NCBI RefSeq assembly: GCF_023716945.1
Contig: NZ_JAMQQF010000022.1
Location: 1 to 32,732, forward strand
Length of the DNA stretch: 32,732 bases
From: Frankia sp. AiPs1
GTDB taxonomy: Bacteria; Actinomycetota; Actinomycetes; Frankiales; Frankiaceae
Direction: 5' to 3'
A program made the translations under genes and the position numbers. Positions within the stretch are counted from its first letter, which is position 1. Every line of letters starts with the position of its first letter. Under the pieces are notes generated by a model. It made no database searches. It was given only the letters and a program-made list of their open reading frames with translations, and had not been told where the DNA came from. Shown in pieces: positions 7,878 to 14,745 of this stretch.

Positions 7878-8297
7878 TCAGACGCTGCCCAGCACCCGGG
7901 TGATCCGCACCGCGAGGACGACCCGCAGCGGGTTGGCCCGCGGCTCGCGGTAACGCTGCGCGTAGCGCCGCTCCGCCTCCGCGACGCTCGCGGGATCGTC
8001 GCGCACCACGGCCAGCCCCTCCAGGGTCGACCAGCGGCGCCCGTCGATCTGGCAGATCGCGACGGCCGTTCCGTCGGCGGGCCCGGCGGCGATCAGGCGC
8101 GCCTTGTGGGATCGCCCGGAGGTGATCACGCGGGCGATCCCGGCCGCGGGGTCGAGGGTCGCGCCGACGGCGACCACGTGGGCGCTGCCGTCGGCCCGCA
8201 CCGTGGTCAGGCTGCACAGGTGCCGCTCCCGCCAGAAGTCGAGGAACTCCCCGCCACGGCCGGTGAGGTCGGGCGGCCGGGCGGACTGGTTCGGCAT
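7878..8297 (-). CDS. PPOX-class (F420/FMN-binding split-barrel) oxidoreductase
   Basis: 139-residue pyridoxamine-5'-phosphate-oxidase-like split-barrel protein of the actinobacterial F420-dependent type. Seen: FLDFWRERHLCSLTTVRADGSAHVVAVGATLDPAAG is the family's N-terminal strand pattern (RHLxxLTTVRxDGxxHVVxVG), followed by TSGRSHKARLI (cofactor phosphate contact region) and ICQIDGRRWSTLEGLAVV, and a C-terminal RYAQRYREPRANPLRVVLAVRITRV. Length fits the family. ATG 8297 is chosen because the N-terminus matches relatives; the ribosome site is weak (AGG about 9 bases upstream). Such proteins reduce or bind F420, FMN or biliverdin; the substrate here is unknown. Divergent from amtB with 226 bp between them. 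Confidence 0.85.
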   Translation of the reverse strand: MPNQSARPPDLTGRGGEFLDFWRERHLCSLTTVRADGSAHVVAVGATLDPAAGIARVITSGRSHKARLIAAGPADGTAVAICQIDGRRWSTLEGLAVVRDDPASVAEAERRYAQRYREPRANPLRVVLAVRITRVLGSV

Positions 8298-8373
8298 GTC
8301 GCCAGCCTGCCACGCGGCGGGCGGGGCCGTCCGGCGGCCACCCAGCCGACGAGCATCGCCACGATATGCACCC

Positions 8374-8422
8374 AAAACGGTAGGTTTACCAACCCGATAC
8401 CTGCACGAAACGAACTGGAAAG
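8374..8422 (+). promoter_or_regulatory. candidate GlnR operator upstream of amtB
   Basis: Five pentamers recur with an exact 11-bp period: AAAAC (8374), TTTAC (8385), GATAC (8396), GAAAC (8407) and GAAAG (8418), each separated by 6 bases. The actinobacterial nitrogen regulator GlnR binds pairs of gTnAC-n6-GaAAC boxes with this spacing, and amtB is a classic GlnR target in Streptomyces and Mycobacterium. The array ends 101 bp before the amtB ATG. The sequence shows the period; GlnR binding is inferred. The region is markedly AT-richer than its surroundings. Confidence 0.6.
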
Positions 8423-8523
8423 CAGCACTGTCGACCCTCGTCGCACAACACATCTTCGCTGGTCCGACGCCCGCCCACGGATCGCGGGGACATGCACAAC
8501 GGCGGCGCAGGGACAGGAGCGAC

Positions 8524-9771
8524 ATGCCGTTCGACTTCGGCGCGATCAATACCGGGGACACCGCCTGGGTGCTGGCGAGCGCCGCCCTCGTCCTGCTCAT
8601 GACGCCGGGCCTGGCGTTCTTCTACGGGGGAATGGTCCGCGTCGAGAACGTCCTGAGCATGATCATGCAGAACTTCTTCTGCATGGGCATCGTCAGCGTG
8701 CTGTGGGTCCTGGTGACCTACAGCCTGGCCTTCGGCGGGGCGAACGGGTTCGTCGGCGGGTTCGACCACGTCGGGCTCGCCCACATGAACGTCCAGGTCG
8801 CCGGCTACACGGGCACGGCCGGGCAGACCATCCCGCCGATCGTGTTCGTCTGCTTCCAGCTCATGTTCGCCGTCATCACGCCGGCGCTCATCACGGGGGC
8901 GAGCGCGGACCGGTTCCGGTTCAGCGCCTTCGCCCTGTTCATCGCGCTGTGGTCGGTGCTGGTCTACGGCCCGGTCGCGCACTGGGTCTTCTCCCCCGCC
9001 GGCTGGCTCTACGAGCACGGCGCCGAGGACTTCGCCGGCGGGACCGTCGTCCACGCCAACGCCGGCGCCGCCGCCCTCGCGGTGGCCGTCGTGCTGGGCC
9101 CCCGCCGCGGCTGGCCCACCGGCGACTTCCGCCCGCACAACGTCCCGTTCGTCCTGCTCGGCGCGGGCCTGCTGTGGTTCGGCTGGTTCGGCTTCAACGC
9201 CGGCTCCGCGCTGCACGCCAACGAGCTGGCGGGCAGCGCCTTCCTGAACACCAACACCGCGGCCGCCTGCGCCATGCTGGGCTGGATCGCCGTGGAGCGC
9301 CTGCGCGACGGGATGGCCTCCACGCTCGGTGCCGCCTCCGGCGCCGTCGCCGGACTGGTGGCGATCACTCCCGCGGCCGGGTACGTCACCCCGGTCGGCT
9401 CGATCATCATCGGCCTGCTCGCCGGCGGCGTCTGCGCCCTGGCCACCGCCATCAAGGGCAAGGTCGGCATCGACGACGCCCTGGACGTCGGCGCCGTGCA
9501 CCTCGTCGGCGGCGCGCTGGGCGCCCTGCTCATCGGCCTGCTGGGCAGCAGCGACATCGGCGGCCGGGACGGGCTGTTCTACGGCGGCGGCAGCAGCCTG
9601 CTGCGCGAGCAGGTCGTCGCCGTCGCGGCCGTGGTGGCCTACTCGTTCGTGGCCTCGCTGATCATCGCCGGGGCGGTGCGGCTGGTCCTGCGGCTGCGAG
9701 TGACGCCGGAGGAGGAGGCCAAGGGACTGGACACCACCCAGCACGGCGAGGTCGCCTACCGGCTCTGGTGA
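8524..9771 (+). CDS. amtB: ammonium transporter AmtB
   Basis: 415-residue Amt/MEP/Rh ammonium channel of the inner membrane. ATG 8524 with AGGAG at 8515-8519. Seen: N-terminal TM1 (AWVLASAALVLLMTPGLAFFYGGMV) typical of Amt proteins, the signature DFAGGTVVHANAGAAAL (Asp169-Phe170, first pore histidine His177), the FGWFGFNAGSAL helix, and the second pore histidine His326 in DVGAVHLVGG, so the twin-histidine pair is intact. Eleven hydrophobic helices are visible. The cytoplasmic tail is short (EEEAKGLDTTQHGEVAYRLW) and ends in the HGEVAY motif usual for PII-contacting Amt proteins. No glnK or glnD follows; the next gene is convergent and overlaps amtB by 16 bases. The GlnR-like array upstream suggests induction under nitrogen limitation. 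Confidence 0.97.
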   Translation: MPFDFGAINTGDTAWVLASAALVLLMTPGLAFFYGGMVRVENVLSMIMQNFFCMGIVSVLWVLVTYSLAFGGANGFVGGFDHVGLAHMNVQVAGYTGTAGQTIPPIVFVCFQLMFAVITPALITGASADRFRFSAFALFIALWSVLVYGPVAHWVFSPAGWLYEHGAEDFAGGTVVHANAGAAALAVAVVLGPRRGWPTGDFRPHNVPFVLLGAGLLWFGWFGFNAGSALHANELAGSAFLNTNTAAACAMLGWIAVERLRDGMASTLGAASGAVAGLVAITPAAGYVTPVGSIIIGLLAGGVCALATAIKGKVGIDDALDVGAVHLVGGALGALLIGLLGSSDIGGRDGLFYGGGSSLLREQVVAVAAVVAYSFVASLIIAGAVRLVLRLRVTPEEEAKGLDTTQHGEVAYRLW

Positions 9772-10670
9772 CCTCCGGCCATGGGCGCGATGGTGACGCC
9801 GAGCCGGCGGTGGGTGAGCACCGGGAACTCGGCGCGGACAGCGGCCGGCAGGCCCGGGTCGAGCTCGGCGCGGACCCGGGCGGGACCCTGGCCGCCCTCG
9901 GCCAGCGCCACCCCCCACGGGTCGACGACGACGCTCGCCCCGGCCATGTCGCGGCCCGCCTGCCGACCCGCGACGTTGCAGGCGACGAGGTGGACCTGGT
10001 TCTCGATCGCGCGGGCCCGGGTGAGCACGCGCCAGTGCTCCAGCCGGGCCGCGGGCCACGCCGACACGACCGCGACGAGGTCGGCACCGGCGTCGCCGAG
10101 CAGCCGGAACAACTCGGGGAAGCGAAGATCGTAGCAGGTGGCCAGGCCGATGCAGCCGAGCTCGGTGCGAGCGGTGTCGGCTGTCGTTCCGGGCGTGAGC
10201 AGCCTGGCCTCGTCGGACCCGTAACCGAACAGGTGAATCTTTCGGTACGTGTGCAGGATGTCGCCGCCGGGGCCGATCAGGGCGGTCGTGTTGTGCAGCC
10301 GGCCGTCGTCGGCCCGCTCCACCAGGCTGCCCGCGACCAGGTGGAACCGGCGTTCCCGGGCCACCTCCCGCAACGCGGTCAGCGTCGGACCGGTCAACGG
10401 CTCCGCCTGCGCGCGGTACGCGTCGAACCGGAAGTATCCGGTGGCCCACAGCTCGGGGAGCACGACGAGGTCGGCGTCGGTCCGGCGCAGTTCGGCCAGC
10501 ACGCGGCCCACCCGGTCCGCGGCGCTCTCGCCGTCCGGGCAGTCGAGTTGCAGGCACTCGGTGCGGATCCGGCCAGATGCCGGGGCGGCCACCGGTGCCG
10601 GAGCGGCCACCGGTGCCGAGACCGAGACCGAGACCGGAGCCGGTCTCGGAGCCGGTGACGTCGGGTTCAT
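9756..10670 (-). CDS. carbon-nitrogen hydrolase (nitrilase superfamily, Nit/omega-amidase-like)
   Basis: 304-residue nitrilase-superfamily amidase. The catalytic triad is readable: Glu73 in VVLPELWATGYF, Lys144 in TYRKIHLFG, Cys179 in LATCYDLRFPELF. The CYDLRFPELFR signature is typical of the Nit1/Nit2 branch (deaminated-glutathione amidase, omega-amidase, YafV-like), so hydrolysis of a 2-oxo-acid amide is the best guess. Residues 5-33 are a low-complexity Ala/Pro/Val/Ser leader created by tandem repeats, so the fold begins near IRTECLQLDCP. ATG 10670 has GGAG 8 bases upstream. Its stop lies inside the convergent amtB 3' end (16-bp overlap). It follows the metallo-hydrolase gene by 25 bp and is probably co-transcribed with it. 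Confidence 0.9.
   Translation of the reverse strand: MNPTSPAPRPAPVSVSVSAPVAAPAPVAAPASGRIRTECLQLDCPDGESAADRVGRVLAELRRTDADLVVLPELWATGYFRFDAYRAQAEPLTGPTLTALREVARERRFHLVAGSLVERADDGRLHNTTALIGPGGDILHTYRKIHLFGYGSDEARLLTPGTTADTARTELGCIGLATCYDLRFPELFRLLGDAGADLVAVVSAWPAARLEHWRVLTRARAIENQVHLVACNVAGRQAGRDMAGASVVVDPWGVALAEGGQGPARVRAELDPGLPAAVRAEFPVLTHRRLGVTIAPMAGGHQSR
10579..10614. repeat. 18-bp tandem duplication in the nitrilase 5' end
   Basis: Two 18-base units (10579-10596 and 10597-10614, one mismatch) encode a doubled Ala-Pro-Val-Ala-Ala-Pro in the nitrilase-like protein. They are followed by three ACCGAG-type hexamers. The unit length keeps frame. Confidence 0.75.
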
Positions 10671-10695
10671 GGGCGGGTCTCCAGCACGTCGTCGA

Positions 10696-11409
10696 TCAGC
10701 CCAGGCCGAGCATCGACTTCCACTGCTGGGCGCTCGTCGGCCGGAAGACGTGGTTCATCCGCTTGACGACCGACAGGTCCTCGGAGGACTGCGGCGAGTA
10801 CTGGTGGCCGGGGAAGACGGTGGTGGTGTCCGGCAGGGTCGCCAGCCGGCGCAGGCTGTCGTACATCAGCCCGGCGTCGCCGCCGGGCAGGTCCATCCGG
10901 CCGCAGCCCTCCAGAAACAGAGTGTCGCCCGCGACGAGCCGGTTGTCGACGACGAAACACTGGCTGCCGGGGGTGTGACCCGGGGTGTGCAGGAGCTGGA
11001 TCGGGATCTCCCCGACCGTGACCACGTCGGCGTCGTCGTGCTCGACGAGGTCGGCGGCGGTGACCTCGGTGGCCCGGCGCACCCACTCGGCCTCGGCCCG
11101 GTTGACGTGGATGGGCACGTCGACTCGGGTGAGCAGCTCGCGGATGCCCTCGATCTCGATGCCGAACGCGGAGCCACCCACGTGATCGGCGTGGTAGTGG
11201 CTGACGAGCGCGCCGGTAAGCCGCATGCCGTCGGCGGCGACCATGGCGAGCAGATCGTCCACCTGGTAGGCGGGGTCGACGACCACTGCCTCGCCGGTCT
11301 CCCGGTCCCCGACGAGGTAGACGAAGTTGACCATCTGGGTGCCGACCGGGTCGCCGACGGCGAAGTCGCGACCGGACAGAAGCTGGCGAAAGTACAGACG
11401 CTCGGTCAT
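10696..11409 (-). CDS. metallo-beta-lactamase fold hydrolase (glyoxalase II-like)
   Basis: 237-residue binuclear metallo-hydrolase. Metal ligands are all present: SHYHADHVGG (His71, His73, Asp75, His76), HTPGHTPGS (His141/His145 region), AGDTLF (Asp162) and FPGHQY (His202). The family includes glyoxalase II, persulfide dioxygenase-like and sulfurtransferase-associated hydrolases. The N-terminal RQLLSGRDFAVGDPVGTQMVNFVYLVGD is common in actinobacterial members of uncertain substrate. ATG 11409 is used because upstream sequence in the same frame is non-coding; a clear ribosome site is not visible. It lies 25 bp before the nitrilase-like gene, so both are probably one unit. Divergent from the MerR-like gene with 67 bp between. 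Confidence 0.9.
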   Translation of the reverse strand: MTERLYFRQLLSGRDFAVGDPVGTQMVNFVYLVGDRETGEAVVVDPAYQVDDLLAMVAADGMRLTGALVSHYHADHVGGSAFGIEIEGIRELLTRVDVPIHVNRAEAEWVRRATEVTAADLVEHDDADVVTVGEIPIQLLHTPGHTPGSQCFVVDNRLVAGDTLFLEGCGRMDLPGGDAGLMYDSLRRLATLPDTTTVFPGHQYSPQSSEDLSVVKRMNHVFRPTSAQQWKSMLGLG

Positions 11410-11463
11410 CCGTTCAGCGTACGAAGGTCCGCCCCGAGGTGCGGCGAGGCGGCCCCGTGGGGC

Positions 11464-11476
11464 TACATTCGGCGAC
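11464..11476 (+). promoter_or_regulatory. -10 box of a leaderless promoter
   Basis: TACATT (11464-11469) lies 7 bases before the ATG at 11477, the spacing expected if transcription starts at the initiation codon. No Shine-Dalgarno precedes this ATG and no good -35 is visible. Confidence 0.45.
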
Positions 11477-12079
11477 ATGACGGGGGACAAGCCCAGGTCG
11501 CGAACACCCGCCGCCGGTCCCCCGCCGCCGCCCGACACCCGGGTCACTCCTCGCCAGGTGGCGCGCTGGCGCCGCTCCGGGCTGGTCCGCGACGGCGGTC
11601 ATGACCTGGCTCAGCTCCGGATGATCGGGACGCTGCGGCGGGCCGGGATCAGCCTGGGTCGCATCCGCGCCGCCTTCGACCGAGCGGCCACGGGGCCCGA
11701 CGCCGCGACGCGCGGCTCCGGATACGACGTCCGGCGTTACGCCGTGTATGCGGACGAGCTGTACGTTCAGCACAACGACGGGACCTGGGAGGGCGACCGC
11801 CGCCCGGGCCAGCTCGTCCTCGACGAGGTGCTGCCCCTGCGCCCGATCGACGTCGCCGTGGTGACCGAACCAGCCGCCCGCTCGGCGCGCTCCACGGTCA
11901 CCCGCCCGGCACCCCCCGACCGTTCTCCGGGCCGGATCGTTCCCGTGGACCCGACAGCTCCGGCGAGGCCGACCGGTCCGGCAAGGCCGATCCTTCCGGC
12001 GAGGCCGATCGTTCCGGCGGATGCCGAGGCGATCCGACGCTTCCTCGCCATCCAGGACCACGTTGAGCGGCCTTCGTGA
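11477..12079 (+). CDS. MerR-like helix-turn-helix protein
   Basis: 200-residue probable DNA-binding protein. Residues about 23-70 (TPRQVARWRRSGLV ... DLAQLRMIGTLRRAGISLGRIRAAF) follow the MerR pattern of helix-turn-helix plus the 'LRRAGxSLxxIR' helix, but the wing segment between the two parts is shortened to RDGG and the usual YRRY is missing. A middle domain (YAVYADELYVQHNDGTWEGDRRPGQLVLDEVLPLRPI) resembles the part that follows MerR-like HTH in DUF433-type antitoxin-like proteins; this is from memory and uncertain. The C-terminus holds PARPI-type repeats from an 18-bp tandem repeat. ATG 11477 appears leaderless. It ends 15 bp from the convergent WD40 gene. Confidence 0.7.
   Translation: MTGDKPRSRTPAAGPPPPPDTRVTPRQVARWRRSGLVRDGGHDLAQLRMIGTLRRAGISLGRIRAAFDRAATGPDAATRGSGYDVRRYAVYADELYVQHNDGTWEGDRRPGQLVLDEVLPLRPIDVAVVTEPAARSARSTVTRPAPPDRSPGRIVPVDPTAPARPTGPARPILPARPIVPADAEAIRRFLAIQDHVERPS
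11961..12014 (+). repeat. 18-bp tandem repeat, 3 units, coding
   Basis: Units 11961-11978, 11979-11996 and 11997-12014 share the pattern cggcRaggccgaYcSKtc and encode successive Pro-Ala-Arg-Pro hexapeptides near the C-terminus of the MerR-like protein. Confidence 0.75.
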
Positions 12080-12094
12080 TCCCGGGCGGGCCGG

Positions 12095-14155
12095 TCAGGT
12101 CACCGTCCACAGCCGGGTCTGATCGCCGCCGGCGCTGGCGACCGTGCGTCCGTCGGGACTGAAGGAAACCGAGAACACCGGACCACCCTGTGCTGGGGAC
12201 GTTCCAAGCGTGCGAAGCAGGGCGGGATCCGACACGTCCCAGAACCCGACGGATCCATCCGTCCCCCCCGTGGCAAGGGTGCGGTTGTCCGGGCTGAAAG
12301 CCAGCGACAGCAACGCCCCCGATCGGATGGTCAGCGGGGCGCCGAGCGCCTGTGGATGCGCCGCGTCACTGATGTTCCAGAGCCGCATGGTGTCGTCGGC
12401 GCCGCTGGCGAGGACTCGCCCGTCCGGGCTGAACGCAACCGAGGACACCGAGCCGGCATGACCGGTCAGCGCCACGCCAAGCTGACGGGGCGCGGACACG
12501 TCCGCGATATCCCACAACCACACCTCGTCGTTGGCAGCGCCGATCGCGACGACCTCCCCGTCCGGAGAGATCGCCAGTGAGTTCGGCGGGCTCGGCGTCA
12601 CCTGGCGGCTGACAGCCCGTGGCCGATGGGGATCGCGGACGTCCCAGAGGCGGAAGGCGGAGTCCGAGCTGATGGTGATCAGAGAGCCGCTGCGGATGAA
12701 CGCGACGTCCAGGGCACGGCCGTTGTCGACCTGGCTCAGCCGGGTGGGTCGCCCCTCCTGCGCCACGTCCCACACGGCAAGTCCTCCACGCGTGCCGACG
12801 GTCGCCACCATCCGCCCGTCGGCGGAGTACGAGGCGGAACGCACCGGGCCGCTCGGAACGAGCGTCGCCTCGCCGCCGGCCGGCGGCGGCGGGAGAAGGC
12901 CGAAGTGCGCCGAGGTACGGCTCGGCTCGTAGGTCCCGGCGCTGGTGATCGGCGCCGGGACAACCTGGGCAGAGCTGGTGACCGGGGCCCGCTGCAGCGC
13001 GATGGCGGGGGCGGCCGCCCGGTGGTCGGCGCGCAGCAGACCGACCTGCCAGAGGCCGGCGGACACCGGCACCAGGACGGCGAGGATCACTACCAGGAAC
13101 AGCAGCGAGCGCGACGACAGCCGATGCTGGGCCACCGCGGCCGCGGTCGTCGCATCACGCTCGACCATCTTTTCAGCCCGGGCCGCAGGTGCGGAGCCCA
13201 GCCCAACCGGCTGCGGTCCGCCGCCGCTGGAGCCGGCCCCGGTCGCGGCGCCCGGCCGGTCCCCGGGTCGGTCAGGCGCGGAGGGCGCTGGGCAGACGGG
13301 AAGTGCCTGGCAGGCGGGGAGTGCCGGGCAGGCGGGGAGTGCCGGGCGAGCAGGGGACGGCCGCGCGGAGGAGGCGATCGCCGCGCGGATCGTGGCTCGG
13401 GCTGTCTCGGTCGGCACGTAGGCGTCGAGCAGACGTTCGACGGCGGCGTCCAGCCGGCGGGCCTGGTCCTCCAGTTCCCGGGTCCGTTCCTGCTCGCGGA
13501 ACAGATGCATCTGCAGCTCGACCGCTTCGCGGCTCTGATCCGTGGCACGTGCTCGTAGCCGGACGAGCTCCGTGAGGGCGGCGTCCCGGTCCTCGGTGAG
13601 CTGGTCGCAGCGGCGGACCGCCTCCTGCTCACCCAGGGCCGCATCTCGAAGCTCATGGCCGAGCTGTTCGAGGGTCATCCGATACCGGGCGTTCTGCTGA
13701 CGGATATCGGTCAGATCGTCGATCTCCTCGAGCCGGGTGGGCACCCGGACATCCCGGATGTGACCGCGATACCTCGGTGGCGGACTACCCCCGCGGGCCG
13801 CCCGCCACAACCCGGCCAGGTGGGCCACCTCCTCCGCCACCTCGTCCGCGGGGAGGCAGGCGTGAGCGACGTCCCGCACGTAGGGCCACTCCGGGCCTCG
13901 GGCATAGGGCGGACGCCCCCGGAACTGCCGGGACAGCTTCTTGTCGTCCAGCGTGGCCAGCGAGAGCTCCGGTTGGACCTCCCGAACGTGCGCGAAGAGG
14001 TTCGTGCGCGAACCGTGCGCCGAGCTGATCAGCTCGTCCAGCCACTCCACCAGAGCCCGCACAGCGGGGCTCACCTGCGGATCGCTGCTCGTCTTCGGGG
14101 GCGCACCGCGTCTGGCCCGCCGCACCGAGCCCTTGCTGCCGGGTCCCAACACCAC
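12095..14155 (-). CDS. HTH-like / coiled-coil / transmembrane / WD40 repeat protein
   Basis: 686-residue multidomain protein. GTG 14155 has GGAGGG 5 bases upstream; the second GTG (14152) is also possible. Domains in order: basic N-terminus (1-25); a helical domain (about 29-120, VRALVEWLDEL ... DDKKLSRQFRGRPPY ... WPYVRDVAHAC) resembling the degenerate XRE-type HTH found at the N-terminus of many actinobacterial effector proteins; a long coiled coil (about 142-246); a Pro/Ala/Cys linker with 18-bp repeats (264-293); one hydrophobic helix (350-372, LLFLVVILAVLVPVSAGLW); and a C-terminal beta-propeller with six readable WD40 blades (437-686, e.g. FSPDGRVLASGADDTMRLWNI). With one membrane span the propeller would lie on the opposite side from the HTH/coiled coil. 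No catalytic domain is seen. It could relay an external or wall signal to an internal partner; this is inference. Confidence 0.85.
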   Translation of the reverse strand: MVLGPGSKGSVRRARRGAPPKTSSDPQVSPAVRALVEWLDELISSAHGSRTNLFAHVREVQPELSLATLDDKKLSRQFRGRPPYARGPEWPYVRDVAHACLPADEVAEEVAHLAGLWRAARGGSPPPRYRGHIRDVRVPTRLEEIDDLTDIRQQNARYRMTLEQLGHELRDAALGEQEAVRRCDQLTEDRDAALTELVRLRARATDQSREAVELQMHLFREQERTRELEDQARRLDAAVERLLDAYVPTETARATIRAAIASSARPSPARPALPACPALPACQALPVCPAPSAPDRPGDRPGAATGAGSSGGGPQPVGLGSAPAARAEKMVERDATTAAAVAQHRLSSRSLLFLVVILAVLVPVSAGLWQVGLLRADHRAAAPAIALQRAPVTSSAQVVPAPITSAGTYEPSRTSAHFGLLPPPPAGGEATLVPSGPVRSASYSADGRMVATVGTRGGLAVWDVAQEGRPTRLSQVDNGRALDVAFIRSGSLITISSDSAFRLWDVRDPHRPRAVSRQVTPSPPNSLAISPDGEVVAIGAANDEVWLWDIADVSAPRQLGVALTGHAGSVSSVAFSPDGRVLASGADDTMRLWNISDAAHPQALGAPLTIRSGALLSLAFSPDNRTLATGGTDGSVGFWDVSDPALLRTLGTSPAQGGPVFSVSFSPDGRTVASAGGDQTRLWTVT
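13290..13343. repeat. 18-bp tandem repeat, 3 units, coding
   Basis: Units 13290-13307, 13308-13325 and 13326-13343 encode repeated Ala-Leu-Pro-x-Cys-Pro hexapeptides in the linker of the WD40 protein, placing three Cys residues six apart in a disordered segment. Confidence 0.75.
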
Positions 14156-14376
14156 CGCCGCCCTCCGCGAAAATTCGGAATTTTCACAGGATTCTCACAG
14201 GGAAAAATTTTCGCAGCCAGCTCGAAAAATAATCTGTGATGACCTGGAGGTCAGTCGAGCAAGCCTCGTTCTTTCTTTCTCGCGAGCGGTTTTCGCGAGA
14301 GAAAAGAATCGCCGGGCCCTCGACGCGTCGGACCGAGACGACCCCACCTCGGCCGCCGACACGGAAGGACCTCGCC
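14156..14376. promoter_or_regulatory. AT-rich divergent promoter region with nested palindromes
   Basis: 221 bp separate the WD40 gene from the small membrane protein gene. AAAATTCGGAATTTT (14170-14184) is a perfect 7-1-7 palindrome. GCGAAAATT (14167-14175) is repeated inverted as AATTTTCGC (14206-14214). Between them, TTTTCACAGGA and TTCTCACAGGG form a direct repeat with an 11-base period. TAATCT (14230-14235) is a TANNNT -10 for the rightward gene. A further stem, TCTCGCG with CGCGAGA, lies at about 14277-14302. The sequence is far more AT-rich than the rest of the window. A dimeric regulator binding here is inferred; its identity is unknown. Confidence 0.6.
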
Positions 14377-14673
14377 ATGATGCCCGAGTTGCTGCTCATC
14401 GTCACGATGTCCATGACGATCGGGCTGGCCTGCACCCGGACGCGCGGAACACGGGCACGCCACCCGGCGGTCCTCGCGATGCACGGGGCCGCTGTGGTGA
14501 CGGTCGTGGTCGTCGCAGGGATGGTCCTGGTTCGCCTCGCCCTGGTTCCGACCGGCGACCTGCTCACCGCGGTGTGGGCGAACCTGGCGGTGCGCGTGGC
14601 CGACGAACGCCTGTCCTTCCGCCGGCCACCGCAGATCGAGCCGCCGGACGCCGGCGCGACCAGCGGCCGCTGA
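14377..14673 (+). CDS. small two-helix membrane protein (98 aa)
   Basis: 98 residues starting at tandem ATGs (14377/14380) with GGAAGGA at 14363-14369. Seen: a hydrophobic N-terminal helix (PELLLIVTMSMTIGLAC, about 3-19), a basic loop (TRTRGTRARH), a second strong helix (AVVTVVVVAGMVLVRLALV, about 39-57), then a hydrophilic C-terminus with RVADERLSFRRPPQ. I do not recognise a family. It is divergent from the WD40 membrane protein and shares its palindromic promoter region, which suggests joint regulation. Codon use is normal for the window, so I think it is a real gene. Confidence 0.6.
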   Translation: MMPELLLIVTMSMTIGLACTRTRGTRARHPAVLAMHGAAVVTVVVVAGMVLVRLALVPTGDLLTAVWANLAVRVADERLSFRRPPQIEPPDAGATSGR

Positions 14674-14700
14674 TGACGTCCGGACCAGCCGGGGGCGCCG

Positions 14701-14736
14701 GCTCATGCGGTGGGGCCAGCTCATGCGGTGGGGCCG
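14701..14736. repeat. 18-bp tandem duplication, intergenic
   Basis: Two 18-base units (14701-14718, 14719-14736; last base differs) fill the gap between the small membrane protein gene and the esterase gene, 10 bases from the esterase stop. Confidence 0.75.
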
Positions 14737-14745
14737 AGATCGCCG

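Noticed and set aside
8104-8523. 140-residue N-terminal extension of AmtB
   Set aside because: It overlaps the divergent gene and the GlnR-like array. AmtB starts normally at MPFDFGAINTGDTAW with a good ribosome site.
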